From assembly GCF_002101595.1 (NCBI RefSeq), contig NZ_LQOM01000025.1, positions 186,001 through 250,000 on the forward strand: a DNA stretch of 64,000 nt, read 5' to 3'. The notes beneath the pieces are model-generated. The model saw nothing but the letters and a program-made list of their open reading frames with translations. It was not told where the DNA came from and ran no database searches. Source of the stretch: Mycobacterium celatum (GTDB lineage: Bacteria; Actinomycetota; Actinomycetes; Mycobacteriales; Mycobacteriaceae). The position numbers were made by a program, and so were the translations under genes. Below, in pieces: positions 56,648 to 64,000 of this stretch (positions within the stretch are counted from its first letter, which is position 1; every line of letters starts with the position of its first letter).

Positions 56648-57503
56648 CTTCCCGCAACTGCCCCCGGCCCCCGACGACTACCCGACTTTCCCGGACACGT
56701 CCACCTGGCCTGTCGTCTTCCCGGAGCTGCCGCCGTCGCCCGACGGCGGTCCGTGCCGCCCTCCGCAGCACACGTCGAAAGCGGTCGCGCCGCGGATTCC
56801 GGCCGACCAATTGCCCCTGCACGTGGCCATCGTGATGGACGGCAACGGGCGCTGGGCCACGGCGCGCGGACTGCCGCGTGTCGAAGGCCACAAAATGGGG
56901 GAGGCCGTGGTGATCGACATTGTCTGTGGCGCAATCGAACTGGGCATCAAATGGCTGAGCCTGTACGCGTTTTCCACCGAGAACTGGAAGCGCTCCGCCG
57001 AGGAGGTCCGCTTCCTGATGGGCTTCAATCGCGACGTGGTGCGGCGCCGGCGGGTGAACCTCAAGGCGATGGGTGTGCGGATCCGGTGGGTCGGTTCGCG
57101 ACCGCGGTTGTGGCGCAGCGTCATCAAGGAATTGGCCATCGCGGAGGAGATGACCCGCGACAACGACGTCATCACGGTCAACTACTGCGTCAACTACGGC
57201 GGGCGAACCGAAATCACCGAAGCAGCAAGGGATATCGCACGCGAAGCCGCCGCGGGCCGGTTGAAACCCGAGCGGATCACCGAGGCCACGATCGCCCGTC
57301 ACATGCAGCGCCCCGACATCCCCGACGTCGACCTGTTGCTGCGGACCTCCGGCGAAAAGCGCTCCAGCAATTTCATGCTGTGGCAAGCGGCCTACGCCGA
57401 GTACATCTTTGACGACAAGCTGTGGCCCGATTACGACCGGCGCGATCTGTGGGCGGCCTGCGAGGAGTACGCATCGCGGCATCGTCGCTTCGGGAGCGCG
57501 TGA
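56622..57503 (+). CDS. uppS: Decaprenyl diphosphate synthase (UppS/Rv2361c-like)
   Basis: A 293-residue cis-prenyltransferase. The motif [12 protein letters not shown] with the catalytic Asp is at about residues 68-79, and later [15 protein letters not shown] and [16 protein letters not shown]. It makes the long polyprenyl diphosphate lipid carrier for cell-wall synthesis; the Mtb orthologue (296 residues) makes decaprenyl diphosphate. The start at 56622 lies inside recO. The proline-rich N-terminus ([20 protein letters not shown]) is conserved with Mtb. It couples to the next gene by TGATG. Confidence 0.95.
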   Translation: MVRTQKPADFPQLPPAPDDYPTFPDTSTWPVVFPELPPSPDGGPCRPPQHTSKAVAPRIPADQLPLHVAIVMDGNGRWATARGLPRVEGHKMGEAVVIDIVCGAIELGIKWLSLYAFSTENWKRSAEEVRFLMGFNRDVVRRRRVNLKAMGVRIRWVGSRPRLWRSVIKELAIAEEMTRDNDVITVNYCVNYGGRTEITEAARDIAREAAAGRLKPERITEATIARHMQRPDIPDVDLLLRTSGEKRSSNFMLWQAAYAEYIFDDKLWPDYDRRDLWAACEEYASRHRRFGSA

Positions 57504-57895
57504 TGCCGTCGTTGCAGGAACGGGTGGCGGCGGTGCTGGGCGAGATCCTGCCCGTCGAGGAAGAAGCCGACGGCGCGCTGACCATCCGCCACAACGGCAC
57601 CTATGCGTCGTTGCGGGCGGTGAGCATCATCGAGGACCTCGACCTGATCTCGCTCACGCAGATCCTGGCGTGGGACCTGGTGCTCAACAAGAAGATTCGT
57701 GACCGTGTGGCCGACGCGGCGCACAACACGCTGCTGGGCTCGGTGGCGCTGGTGGAGAAGGACTCCGGCAAGTCCGCTGACGTGATGCTGCGCTACAACT
57801 TCCCGGGCAACGGCCTGACCGACGAGGCGCTGCGTACCCTGATTCTGATGGTGCTGGAGCGGGGTGCCGAAATCCGCCGCGCGCTAACCAGTTAG
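57503..57895 (+). CDS. Conserved hypothetical protein (Rv2360c-like), YbjN-type fold likely
   Basis: A 130-residue soluble protein starting [20 protein letters not shown], coupled to uppS. The sequence GTYASLRAVSIIEDLDLISL, then VLNKKIRDRVADAAHNTLLG and VMLRYNFPGNGLTDEALRTL resembles small bacterial sensory or chaperone-like domains of the YbjN type, but I cannot assign a reaction. Mtb Rv2360c is in the same place. The end overlaps the convergent furB stop by four bases. Confidence 0.82.
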   Translation: MPSLQERVAAVLGEILPVEEEADGALTIRHNGTYASLRAVSIIEDLDLISLTQILAWDLVLNKKIRDRVADAAHNTLLGSVALVEKDSGKSADVMLRYNFPGNGLTDEALRTLILMVLERGAEIRRALTS

Positions 57896-58284
57896 CTTCG
57901 GCAGGCCGCGCACGTGCCGAAGATCTCGATGGTATGGCTGACTTCGGAAAACCCGTGCTCGGCCGCAACCTGCGCCGCCCACTTTTCCACCTCGTTACCG
58001 CCGACCTCGACCGTGGACCCGCAGCCGCGGCACACCAAGTGGTGGTGATGGTGCTCCGAGCAGCGCCGGTAAACAGATTCGCCGGTGTCGGTGCGCAGCG
58101 TGTCGAGCAGTCCCGCCGCCGACATCGACTGCAGCGTGCGGTACACGGTCGTCAAGCCGATGTTCTCGCCGCGCCGGCGCAACTCGTCGTGCAACTCTTG
58201 GGCCGAGCGGAAGTCGTCGAGCGTGTCCAGCAGCGTCGAGATCGCCGCCCGCTGCCGGGTGGCGCGCACACTCGGGCCGGTCAC
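57892..58284 (-). CDS. furB: Zinc uptake regulator FurB/Zur
   Basis: A 130-residue Fur-family repressor (Mtb Rv2359). It has the winged helix (RQRAAISTLLDTLDDFRSAQ, then GLTTVYRTLQSMSAAGLLDT), a histidine-rich sensor stretch (CSEHHHHHLVC) and two structural CxxC pairs (CRGC and CAAC). With zinc bound it represses zinc-uptake genes. The GTG overlaps the smtB stop (GTGA), so smtB-furB form one operon. Confidence 0.95.
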   Translation of the reverse strand: MTGPSVRATRQRAAISTLLDTLDDFRSAQELHDELRRRGENIGLTTVYRTLQSMSAAGLLDTLRTDTGESVYRRCSEHHHHHLVCRGCGSTVEVGGNEVEKWAAQVAAEHGFSEVSHTIEIFGTCAACRS

Positions 58285-58658
58285 GAGTTGTCCTCACCGG
58301 CGTGCGCCACGGCGTCGATCACGATGTGCGCGAGGTGGTGATCGGCAAGCCGGTAGAGCACTTCGCGGCCCGAACGCTCCCCGGCCACCACGCCCGCCGC
58401 TTTGAGGATCTTCAGATGCTGGCTGACCAGCGGCTGCGGCACACCCAGCGCGTCGACCAACTCGTGCACGCAGCGCTGGGATTCGCGCAACTGCAGCACG
58501 ATCGCGATCCGTACCGGCGCGGCGAGCGCGCGCAGCAGCTCGCCGGCGGCGTCGAGAATCTCCCGCGGGGGTGGCGGCGGAAACGCGGCCGATCCGCTGT
58601 GCTCGTGGCCTTCGACGAGCTCGTCGCCGTCGGCGGCCGTTGACGAGGTGGGGGACAT
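58281..58658 (-). CDS. smtB: Zinc-responsive ArsR/SmtB-family repressor
   Basis: A 125-residue ArsR/SmtB protein (Mtb Rv2358). The winged helix [20 protein letters not shown] is followed by the recognition helix region [20 protein letters not shown]. The C-terminal helix has a [17 protein letters not shown] metal site (alpha5-type Asp/His ligands), and the N-terminus is Pro-rich with a His pair. In Mtb it releases DNA when zinc is high and so turns on furB. The ATG at 58658 follows GGAGG. A perfect dyad lies 15 bases upstream. Confidence 0.94.
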   Translation of the reverse strand: MSPTSSTAADGDELVEGHEHSGSAAFPPPPPREILDAAGELLRALAAPVRIAIVLQLRESQRCVHELVDALGVPQPLVSQHLKILKAAGVVAGERSGREVLYRLADHHLAHIVIDAVAHAGEDNS

Positions 58659-58673
58659 GTTGCCTCCACTGTC

Positions 58674-58693
58674 ACATGCGTAATGACGCATGT
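58674..58693. promoter_or_regulatory. SmtB operator in the smtB/glyS intergenic region
   Basis: ACATGCGTAATGACGCATGT has perfect eight-base arms and a four-base centre. It begins 15 bases upstream of the smtB start and fits autoregulation of smtB-furB. Confidence 0.78.
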
Positions 58694-58769
58694 CAAAGAA
58701 TCCCGGGTCGCTCGCTACGATGACGGTGCTCACCGCCCCCTCATCCGTAGACAAGGAGTGCACCACCTC

Positions 58770-60149
58770 GTGGCGTCCGTCATCGACACCGTCGTCAACC
58801 TGGCCAAACGGCGGGGGCTGGTCTATCCCTCCGGGGAGATCTACGGCGGCACCAAATCGGCGTGGGACTACGGGCCGTTGGGGGTGGAACTCAAGGAGAA
58901 CATCAAACGGCAGTGGTGGAAATCGGTCGTGACGGCCCGAGACGATGTTGTAGGCCTGGATTCGTCGATCATCTTGCCGCGCGAGGTCTGGGTTGCCTCC
59001 GGGCATGTCGAGGTGTTCCACGATCCGCTGGTCGAGTCGCTGATCACCCACAAGCGCTACCGCGCCGACCACCTCATCGAGGCCTACGAGCAAAAGCACG
59101 GGCATCCGCCGCCCAACGGCCTGGCGGACATTCGCGACCCGGAGACCGGCGAGCCCGGCCAGTGGACCGAGCCGCGCGAGTTCAACATGATGCTCAAAAC
59201 CTATCTCGGCCCGATCGAAACCGAGGAGGGGTTGCATTACCTGCGGCCGGAGACCGCGCAAGGCATCTTCGTCAACTTCGCCAACGTGGTGACGACGGCG
59301 CGTAAGAAGCCGCCGTTCGGTATCGGGCAGATCGGCAAGAGCTTTCGCAACGAAATCACCCCGGGCAACTTCATCTTCCGCACCCGAGAGTTCGAGCAGA
59401 TGGAGATGGAGTTCTTCGTCGAGCCGTCGACCGCGCCGGAGTGGCACCAGTATTGGATCGACACCCGGCTGCAGTGGTACATCGACCTCGGCCTCAACGC
59501 CGAGAATCTGCGGCTGTGGGAGCATCCCAAGGACAAGCTGTCGCACTACTCCGACCGCACAGTGGACATCGAGTACAAGTTCGGCTTCCAGGGCAACCCG
59601 TGGGGCGAGCTGGAGGGTGTGGCCAACCGTACCGACTTCGACTTGTCCACGCACTCAAAGCATTCCGGTGTCGACCTGTCGTACTACGACCAGGCTAGCG
59701 ACACCCGGTACGTGCCGTATGTGATCGAGCCGGCGGCGGGGCTGACCCGCTCGTTCATGGCGTTTCTGATCGACGCCTACAGCGAGGACGAGGCGCCCAA
59801 CGCCAAGGGCGGGATGGACAAGCGAACGGTGCTGCGGCTGGATCCGCGGCTGGCGCCGGTCAAGGCCGCGGTGTTGCCGTTGTCGCGGCACGCCGATCTG
59901 AGTCCCAAGGCGCGCGACCTGGCCGCCGAGTTGCGGCAGTGGTGGAACGTCGAGTTCGACGATGCCGGCGCGATCGGGCGCCGCTACCGCCGTCAAGACG
60001 AGATCGGCACGCCGTTCTGTGTGACGGTGGACTTCGACACCCTCGACGACCAGGCCGTGACCGTGCGCGAGCGCGACGCGATGACCCAGGAGCGGGTGGC
60101 AATCGACGCCGTCGCCGACTACCTGGCCAAGCGCCTCAAAGGCTGCTAG
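58770..60149 (+). CDS. glyS: Glycyl-tRNA synthetase
   Basis: A 459-residue class II glycyl-tRNA synthetase of the alpha2 type (Mtb Rv2357c, 463). Motif 2 ([23 protein letters not shown]) and motif 3 ([14 protein letters not shown]) are visible, with [10 protein letters not shown] at the N-terminus. It charges tRNA-Gly. AAGGAG at 58753-58758 supports the GTG at 58770; the GTG at 58758 would match the Mtb annotation (four residues longer). It is divergent from smtB. Confidence 0.96.
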   Translation: MASVIDTVVNLAKRRGLVYPSGEIYGGTKSAWDYGPLGVELKENIKRQWWKSVVTARDDVVGLDSSIILPREVWVASGHVEVFHDPLVESLITHKRYRADHLIEAYEQKHGHPPPNGLADIRDPETGEPGQWTEPREFNMMLKTYLGPIETEEGLHYLRPETAQGIFVNFANVVTTARKKPPFGIGQIGKSFRNEITPGNFIFRTREFEQMEMEFFVEPSTAPEWHQYWIDTRLQWYIDLGLNAENLRLWEHPKDKLSHYSDRTVDIEYKFGFQGNPWGELEGVANRTDFDLSTHSKHSGVDLSYYDQASDTRYVPYVIEPAAGLTRSFMAFLIDAYSEDEAPNAKGGMDKRTVLRLDPRLAPVKAAVLPLSRHADLSPKARDLAAELRQWWNVEFDDAGAIGRRYRRQDEIGTPFCVTVDFDTLDDQAVTVRERDAMTQERVAIDAVADYLAKRLKGC

Positions 60150-60174
60150 CCCCTTCTTGGGCGAGCCCTGTTGC

Positions 60175-60234
60175 GCGAGCGTGCGTGTCCGCGGCCGACA
60201 CGCCGAGCAATTTTCGTAGATCTCGCACGCTCGC
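60175..60234. repeat. Palindromic repeat unit left of the DUF559 gene
   Basis: A 60-base unit with arms GCGAGCGTGCG (60175-60185) and CGCACGCTCGC (60224-60234). The first 33 bases recur in inverted orientation at 61197-61229 with 30 of 33 matches, so the DUF559 gene is bracketed by inverted repeats. Confidence 0.8.
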
Positions 60235-60285
60235 CATCCACAGGCCTGGCTACCGCGGTAGTCGCGGCGCCTGCACGATCCAGCG

Positions 60286-61173
60286 ATGCCCAACGACCTG
60301 GACACCCTCCTATCGAACCAAGGCGGAGTGGCGACTACTGCCCAATTGCTGCGACACCTCGGGCGCGCCGGATTCGAAGCGCGCGTTGCCCGCGGGGAAC
60401 TCGCCTCCGTGTGGACGGGGGTCTACGCCCGGGAAGATCCCGACACCTTGATCAGGTTGTGCGGCCTGGACCTGCGCGCCGGTGAGAGAGTCGCGATCTG
60501 TCTCGGAACAGCCGCCCGCGCTTACGGATTCGACACTGAAGATAGCATCGACCTCCACGTCCTGAACCCCGTCGGCCATCAGCTACGCAACTCCGACGGC
60601 CTGTTGGTGCACCGCCGCGAGGGAGCGCCGCTGAGCATGGTCGACGGCAGACCGGCGACCGAACCGGGTTGGACCGCAGTGGAAGTCGCACGTAGCCTGC
60701 GTCGCCCGCGCGCGCTGGCAACGCTGGACGCCGCCCTGCGCAGCGGTACATGCGATCGGCGCCAGCTACGCGCGGCGGCTGCCCGTCAGGCCGGACGACG
60801 CGGAATCGTGAAAGTGCGGGAGCTGATCCCACTGGCCGCCGCTGAATCGGAATCGCCGATGGAAAGCGAGGCGCGGCTGGCGATGCTCGACGGTGGGCTT
60901 CCTCCCCCGGTGCTGCAATACGAGATCGTCGACCGCAACTGGCAGACGTGGCGGGTCGACTTCGCCTGGCCCGACCGCCGGGTGGCTGTCGAGTATGACG
61001 GGTTCGACTGGCACAGCGGTCCCGAAGACCTGCGCCGTGATCGGCAAAAGCGTACTGCGCTGCAAGAAGTCGGTTGGACCGCGCTGTCGATTGTGGCCGA
61101 CGATGTACGGCGCCGTTCTTGGCAGATGGTGCAACGGATCGAATGGGAGTTGGCCCGCTCGCGAGCGGCGTGA
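60286..61173 (+). CDS. AbiEi-like/DUF559 endonuclease-fold protein
   Basis: A 295-residue protein. The N-terminal about 60 residues look like the winged-helix domain of AbiEi-type antitoxins (LLSNQGGVATTAQLLRHLGR, VARGELASVWTGVY). The C-terminal DUF559 domain is related to very-short-patch-repair-type nucleases: a leading Glu (MESEARLAM), then VDFAWPDRRVAVEYDGFDWH, and a terminal helix. The spacing E...D...E-x-D fits a PD-(D/E)xK-like site. There is no partner toxin gene beside it. The flanks are inverted palindromic units (60175-60234 and 61197-61229), which suggests a mobile cassette between glyS and the Rv2345-like gene. Function is unproven. Confidence 0.82.
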   Translation: MPNDLDTLLSNQGGVATTAQLLRHLGRAGFEARVARGELASVWTGVYAREDPDTLIRLCGLDLRAGERVAICLGTAARAYGFDTEDSIDLHVLNPVGHQLRNSDGLLVHRREGAPLSMVDGRPATEPGWTAVEVARSLRRPRALATLDAALRSGTCDRRQLRAAAARQAGRRGIVKVRELIPLAAAESESPMESEARLAMLDGGLPPPVLQYEIVDRNWQTWRVDFAWPDRRVAVEYDGFDWHSGPEDLRRDRQKRTALQEVGWTALSIVADDVRRRSWQMVQRIEWELARSRAA

Positions 61174-61196
61174 ACGTGCGCAAACCCGGCGATAAC

Positions 61197-61229
61197 GTCG
61201 GCGTGTCGACCGGGGACACGCACGCTCGC
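61197..61229. repeat. Inverted copy of the left palindromic unit, right of the DUF559 gene
   Basis: The reverse complement of these 33 bases matches 60175-60207 at 30 positions. It starts 24 bases after the stop of the DUF559 gene; weaker similarity to the rest of the left unit extends towards the stop codon. Confidence 0.8.
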
Positions 61230-61249
61230 GGCAAGGAGGGGCGCCCGCG

Positions 61250-63241
61250 CTAGAACCGGCCGCCGCCGCCCATGAAGCCGCCGTCAGACGAACCACCGAA
61301 AGACGTTGGGCCCCAGCCACTATCGCCCCAGCCACCGCCCCAGCCGCCGTAACCGCCGCGCATCGCCCCGCCGAGCAGGTCGCCGATGATGATCCCGCCC
61401 ATCATTGCGCCCATGTCGTTGCCACCGTATCGCCCGGCGTAGGCGCGCTGAACCGACTGGACATCGTCGTGGGCCAGCGACTGCGCCTGAGCCGCCAGCG
61501 CCGCGGCGCTATTGGCGTGGGCGATCGCGTCGCTGACATCGGTCCGTCGTTTATCTTGTGCCGCTTGTAATTGCCGGTTTGCCTCGGCGAGTCGGGTACG
61601 CGCTTCCGGGCCAATGCTGCCGCGGCGGGTGTCGACGAATTCGGACACCGCCCGCACCCGCGATTGAGCGGTGAACAACGCCTGTTCCAGTGTGCGGTTG
61701 AGCCGTTCGGCGGTGGCCTGCTCTTCGGCGACGGTGTCCAGCAGCCGATCCAGATCGGCGTCCGCCTTGGTCAACTGGGTGAACGCGCCGAGCGGATCGG
61801 TTGAGCCCGCGGTGCGGGCGGCGTCGACGGCCTTCACCGCGGCATCGCGCGCACCGGCCAGTTCGCGGGCGTGCGGCGCCTTGAGGTTCTGGGCCAGGTG
61901 CGTGTTGGCCTGTTCGATACCGGCCTGGACGTCGGCGATCAGCGACGGCAAGGTGGCGACGGCGTGGTGGATGTCGCTCTCGGCGCTGTCGACGGCGTCG
62001 AGCAGTGCGCGGGCCTGCCGCAGCGACGACTCGGCGGCGCGGACGGCGTCGACCAGGCCGGTCTGCGTGTCGCTGATCGGTCGCGCCGTCAGGTCGCGCG
62101 CCCGGGTGATGTTCTGCTCGGCGAAGGCCAGCCGCTCTTTGGCCGAGGCGACGTTGCCGGACACCGAAGTCAGTGCGGCGGCGTCGAATTCGTTGTGCAG
62201 TGCGGCTAATCGCTGCTCGGCGGGTGAAATCCGCGCGGTCAGCTCAACCAACTGCTGGGTGAGCCCGTCGAGCCGCGTGGGCGCGTTGATCAGCAGGTCG
62301 CGCAATTGCTCGAAAGCTTCGCGCTGCTCTTCGAGTTCGCGATCGGCCCGGGCCGCCGAGACGATCACCCGGGTCAGCAGCTCCTGCCGTTGAGCCGGCG
62401 TTTCCGGTATTGCGTCGTCGAGTTGCTGGCGGACGGAAAAAGCCTGCGCCAAAGCCTGTTTCGCCTTGTCCACGGCACGGGTGAAAGGCTCGGTGCGCTG
62501 TTCGCCGAATTCCTCGACCGCCAGCGCCAGCTCGTTGGTGCTGGTGCGCAGCGCGTTGTCGACGTTGACCACCATCGACCGCGACAAGTCGTCGAGGGCG
62601 CCCAACGGCACGGCGGCCAACGCGTCGGGGTCGGTCGGATCGACGCGTCGGGCCGCCTCCAACTCGGCGGCGCGGCGGCGCCGCCGCCGATACCGCATCA
62701 CCAGCAGCAAGGCCAGGACCGCGATCACGACCACGCCGAGCGCGATCAACAGCGGCGCCCAATTCGGCGAGCCCGGCGCGGGGTTGAGCCCGTTGGCCGC
62801 GGCAACCGCCGCGCCGCTCCAGTCGCCGCGGTGCAGCGCGGGCTCAATCTGGTTGCGCCGCAAGTCGTCGACCTGGCTGGAGCTGACGCTTTTGACGCTC
62901 GACGGCACCAAAAACGCGTACGCGTGGTCGACCGTTGCCACCGCCAGCAGCGCATCGTTGCCGTCCAAGTCGCTGGCGCGCCACGTGTTCTGGGCCCAGT
63001 TCATCGGCGGCTGACCAGAGAAGTCGTCGACGTAGACCACCCACAGCCGGATGTGGCGGTCGCCGTAGAGCTTGTTCACGGCCGACCCGACCGCGCCGCG
63101 ACCCGAGCCGCTCAACGCGCCTGCCTTGTCGGTGAGGTAACCGGAGAGCCGGAAGGGCGGCTCCGCGGCGGCCGACGGCGCCAGCAGCACTCCGGTGGTC
63201 AGGGTCGCCAGCAACACGGCCAGCAGGCGGACAACGCGCAT
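61250..63241 (-). CDS. TPM-domain membrane protein with long coiled coil (Rv2345-like)
   Basis: A 663-residue envelope protein (Mtb Rv2345). The signal peptide LLAVLLATLTTGVLLAPSAAAEP is followed by a TPM domain (about residues 35-165, RLWVVYVDDFSGQPPMNWA). A transmembrane helix (APLLIALGVVVIAVLALLLV near 180) comes next, then an Arg-rich stop-transfer and about 400 residues of Ala/Glu/Gln-rich helix predicted to be coiled coil. It ends in a glycine/tryptophan-rich tail (GGYGGWGGGWGDSGWGPTSF). The ATG at 63241 was chosen because it starts the signal peptide; the frame continues antisense to dgt without meaning. Role unknown. Confidence 0.88.
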   Translation of the reverse strand: MRVVRLLAVLLATLTTGVLLAPSAAAEPPFRLSGYLTDKAGALSGSGRGAVGSAVNKLYGDRHIRLWVVYVDDFSGQPPMNWAQNTWRASDLDGNDALLAVATVDHAYAFLVPSSVKSVSSSQVDDLRRNQIEPALHRGDWSGAAVAAANGLNPAPGSPNWAPLLIALGVVVIAVLALLLVMRYRRRRRRAAELEAARRVDPTDPDALAAVPLGALDDLSRSMVVNVDNALRTSTNELALAVEEFGEQRTEPFTRAVDKAKQALAQAFSVRQQLDDAIPETPAQRQELLTRVIVSAARADRELEEQREAFEQLRDLLINAPTRLDGLTQQLVELTARISPAEQRLAALHNEFDAAALTSVSGNVASAKERLAFAEQNITRARDLTARPISDTQTGLVDAVRAAESSLRQARALLDAVDSAESDIHHAVATLPSLIADVQAGIEQANTHLAQNLKAPHARELAGARDAAVKAVDAARTAGSTDPLGAFTQLTKADADLDRLLDTVAEEQATAERLNRTLEQALFTAQSRVRAVSEFVDTRRGSIGPEARTRLAEANRQLQAAQDKRRTDVSDAIAHANSAAALAAQAQSLAHDDVQSVQRAYAGRYGGNDMGAMMGGIIIGDLLGGAMRGGYGGWGGGWGDSGWGPTSFGGSSDGGFMGGGGRF

Positions 63242-63289
63242 GCTCGCCAATCTAATGCTGGCTGGACTGTGCTGGCAGACTGAGCGTCG

Positions 63290-64000
63290 ATGACCCCGCA
63301 GGATCCCTACAGCGAGTTCGACCGTGAGCGGTTGGTGCCCGAAGCACCGAAGACCGCCGGCTTGCCGGGCACCGAGGGCCAGCACCGCACCGACTTCGCC
63401 CGGGACCGCGCCCGGGTGCTGCACAGCGCCGCGCTGCGCCGGCTCGCCGACAAGACACAGGTTGTCGGGCCCCGGGAAAGTGAAACCCCGCGAACCCGGC
63501 TGACCCACTCGCTGGAGGTCGCCCAGATCGGGCGGGGGATGGCGATCGGGCTGGGCTGCGACCCGGACCTGGTCGACATGGCCGGCTTGGCGCACGACAT
63601 CGGGCATCCGCCCTACGGGCACAACGGGGAACAGGCGCTCGACGACGTTGCCGCCTCGTGCGGCGGCTTCGAAGGCAACGCACAGAACTTCCGGATCTTG
63701 ACCAGCCTCGAGCCCAAAGTCCTTGACTCGCAAGGGCGTAGCGCCGGGCTGAACCTGACCCGGGCCGCATTGGACGCGGTGACCAAGTACCCGTGGACCC
63801 GCGGCAACCGCAGACGCAAGTTCGGTTTCTACGACGTCGACGGCGAGCCGGCCGCCTGGGTGCGACAGGGTGCGCCGACCGAGCGGGCCTGCCTGGAAGC
63901 GCAGGTGATGGATTGGGCCGACGATGTCGCGTATTCGGTGCACGACGTCGAGGACGGCGTTGTCTCCGGCCGCATCGACCTGCGGGTGCTCGCCGACGAC
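63290..64000 (+). CDS. dgt: Deoxyguanosine triphosphate triphosphohydrolase, 3' truncated by window edge
   Basis: The first 237 codons of a dGTPase-family HD hydrolase (Mtb Rv2344c). It begins [20 protein letters not shown] and shows [12 protein letters not shown], the first metal His in [20 protein letters not shown], and the HD pair in [15 protein letters not shown]. It removes triphosphate from dGTP or related dNTPs. The frame runs uninterrupted to the end of the window. The gene is divergent from the TPM-domain gene with 48 bases between starts. Confidence 0.93.
   Translation, partial: MTPQDPYSEFDRERLVPEAPKTAGLPGTEGQHRTDFARDRARVLHSAALRRLADKTQVVGPRESETPRTRLTHSLEVAQIGRGMAIGLGCDPDLVDMAGLAHDIGHPPYGHNGEQALDDVAASCGGFEGNAQNFRILTSLEPKVLDSQGRSAGLNLTRAALDAVTKYPWTRGNRRRKFGFYDVDGEPAAWVRQGAPTERACLEAQVMDWADDVAYSVHDVEDGVVSGRIDLRVLADD

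Noticed and set aside
63242-63943. Upstream extension of the Rv2345-like minus-strand frame
   Set aside because: It lies opposite dgt, and a proper signal peptide starts at 63241.

Overview
This is a high-GC actinobacterial window that reads as a non-tuberculous Mycobacterium. Many genes match Mycobacterium tuberculosis (Mtb) families closely, and much of the gene order follows the reversed Mtb segment from Rv2387 through mbtI, mbtA, Rv2376c, hrcA, dnaJ2, phoH1, era, recO, uppS, furB, smtB and glyS to Rv2345/dgt. It is not Mtb: the mycobactin cluster is reordered, extra genes are inserted, and PhoH carries an intein. I cannot name the species from sequence alone.

Region 1 (1-6278) is the 3' part of a translationally coupled membrane operon like Mtb Rv0083-hycD-hycP-hycQ-hycE, followed by an ArsR-type regulator like Rv0081 with an inverted repeat upstream. 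The catalytic-subunit homologue lacks all four nickel-binding cysteines, so it cannot be a classical [NiFe] hydrogenase. Region 2 (6386-11780) holds GTP-dependent PEP carboxykinase, a small unknown gene, mbtI (salicylate synthase), and two copies of an SbtA-type bicarbonate transporter gene flanking mbtI; one copy is reduced to its two ends. Region 3 (11968-17183) is an inserted five-gene operon (MerR regulator, Baeyer-Villiger-type monooxygenase, ferritin-like diiron protein, SDR dehydrogenase, esterase) with a palindromic operator at its head.

Region 4 (17239-40604) is the iron-regulated mycobactin cluster. It comprises mbtA (salicylate-AMP ligase), mbtG (lysine N-hydroxylase), mbtD and mbtC (polyketide module), mbtT (thioesterase), mbtK (N-acyltransferase) and three coupled NRPS genes in the order mbtE-mbtF-mbtB. 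A SagB-type FMN oxidase gene abuts mbtB tail to tail. Four IdeR-like iron boxes, including the one in front of mbtI, sit at the operon heads. Salicylate made by MbtI would be activated by MbtA, loaded on the MbtB aryl carrier domain and cyclised with Ser/Thr. MbtE and MbtF would add two lysines and MbtC/D the hydroxyacid, with MbtG and MbtK modifying lysine. The SagB protein suggests, but does not prove, oxidation of the oxazoline to an oxazole. No mbtH gene is visible. A 15-19 bp-arm palindrome occurs twice here and encodes the C-terminal tails of MbtG and MbtC.

Region 5 (40753-64000) is mostly a core segment. It contains a tandem pair of CFP2/MTB12-like secreted antigens, an ECF sigma factor with a carboxymuconolactone-decarboxylase partner, and hrcA-dnaJ2-rsmE. 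PhoH with a class 3-type intein follows, then ybeY-corC-Rv2365-like-era, a lipoprotein, a DUF2236/TetR divergent pair and an amidase. Next come recO-uppS-Rv2360c-like, the zinc regulators furB and smtB, and glyS. The end holds a DUF559 endonuclease-like gene bounded by inverted palindromic repeats, a TPM-domain membrane protein and the start of dgt. No tRNA, rRNA, CRISPR array, prophage or insertion sequence was recognised.
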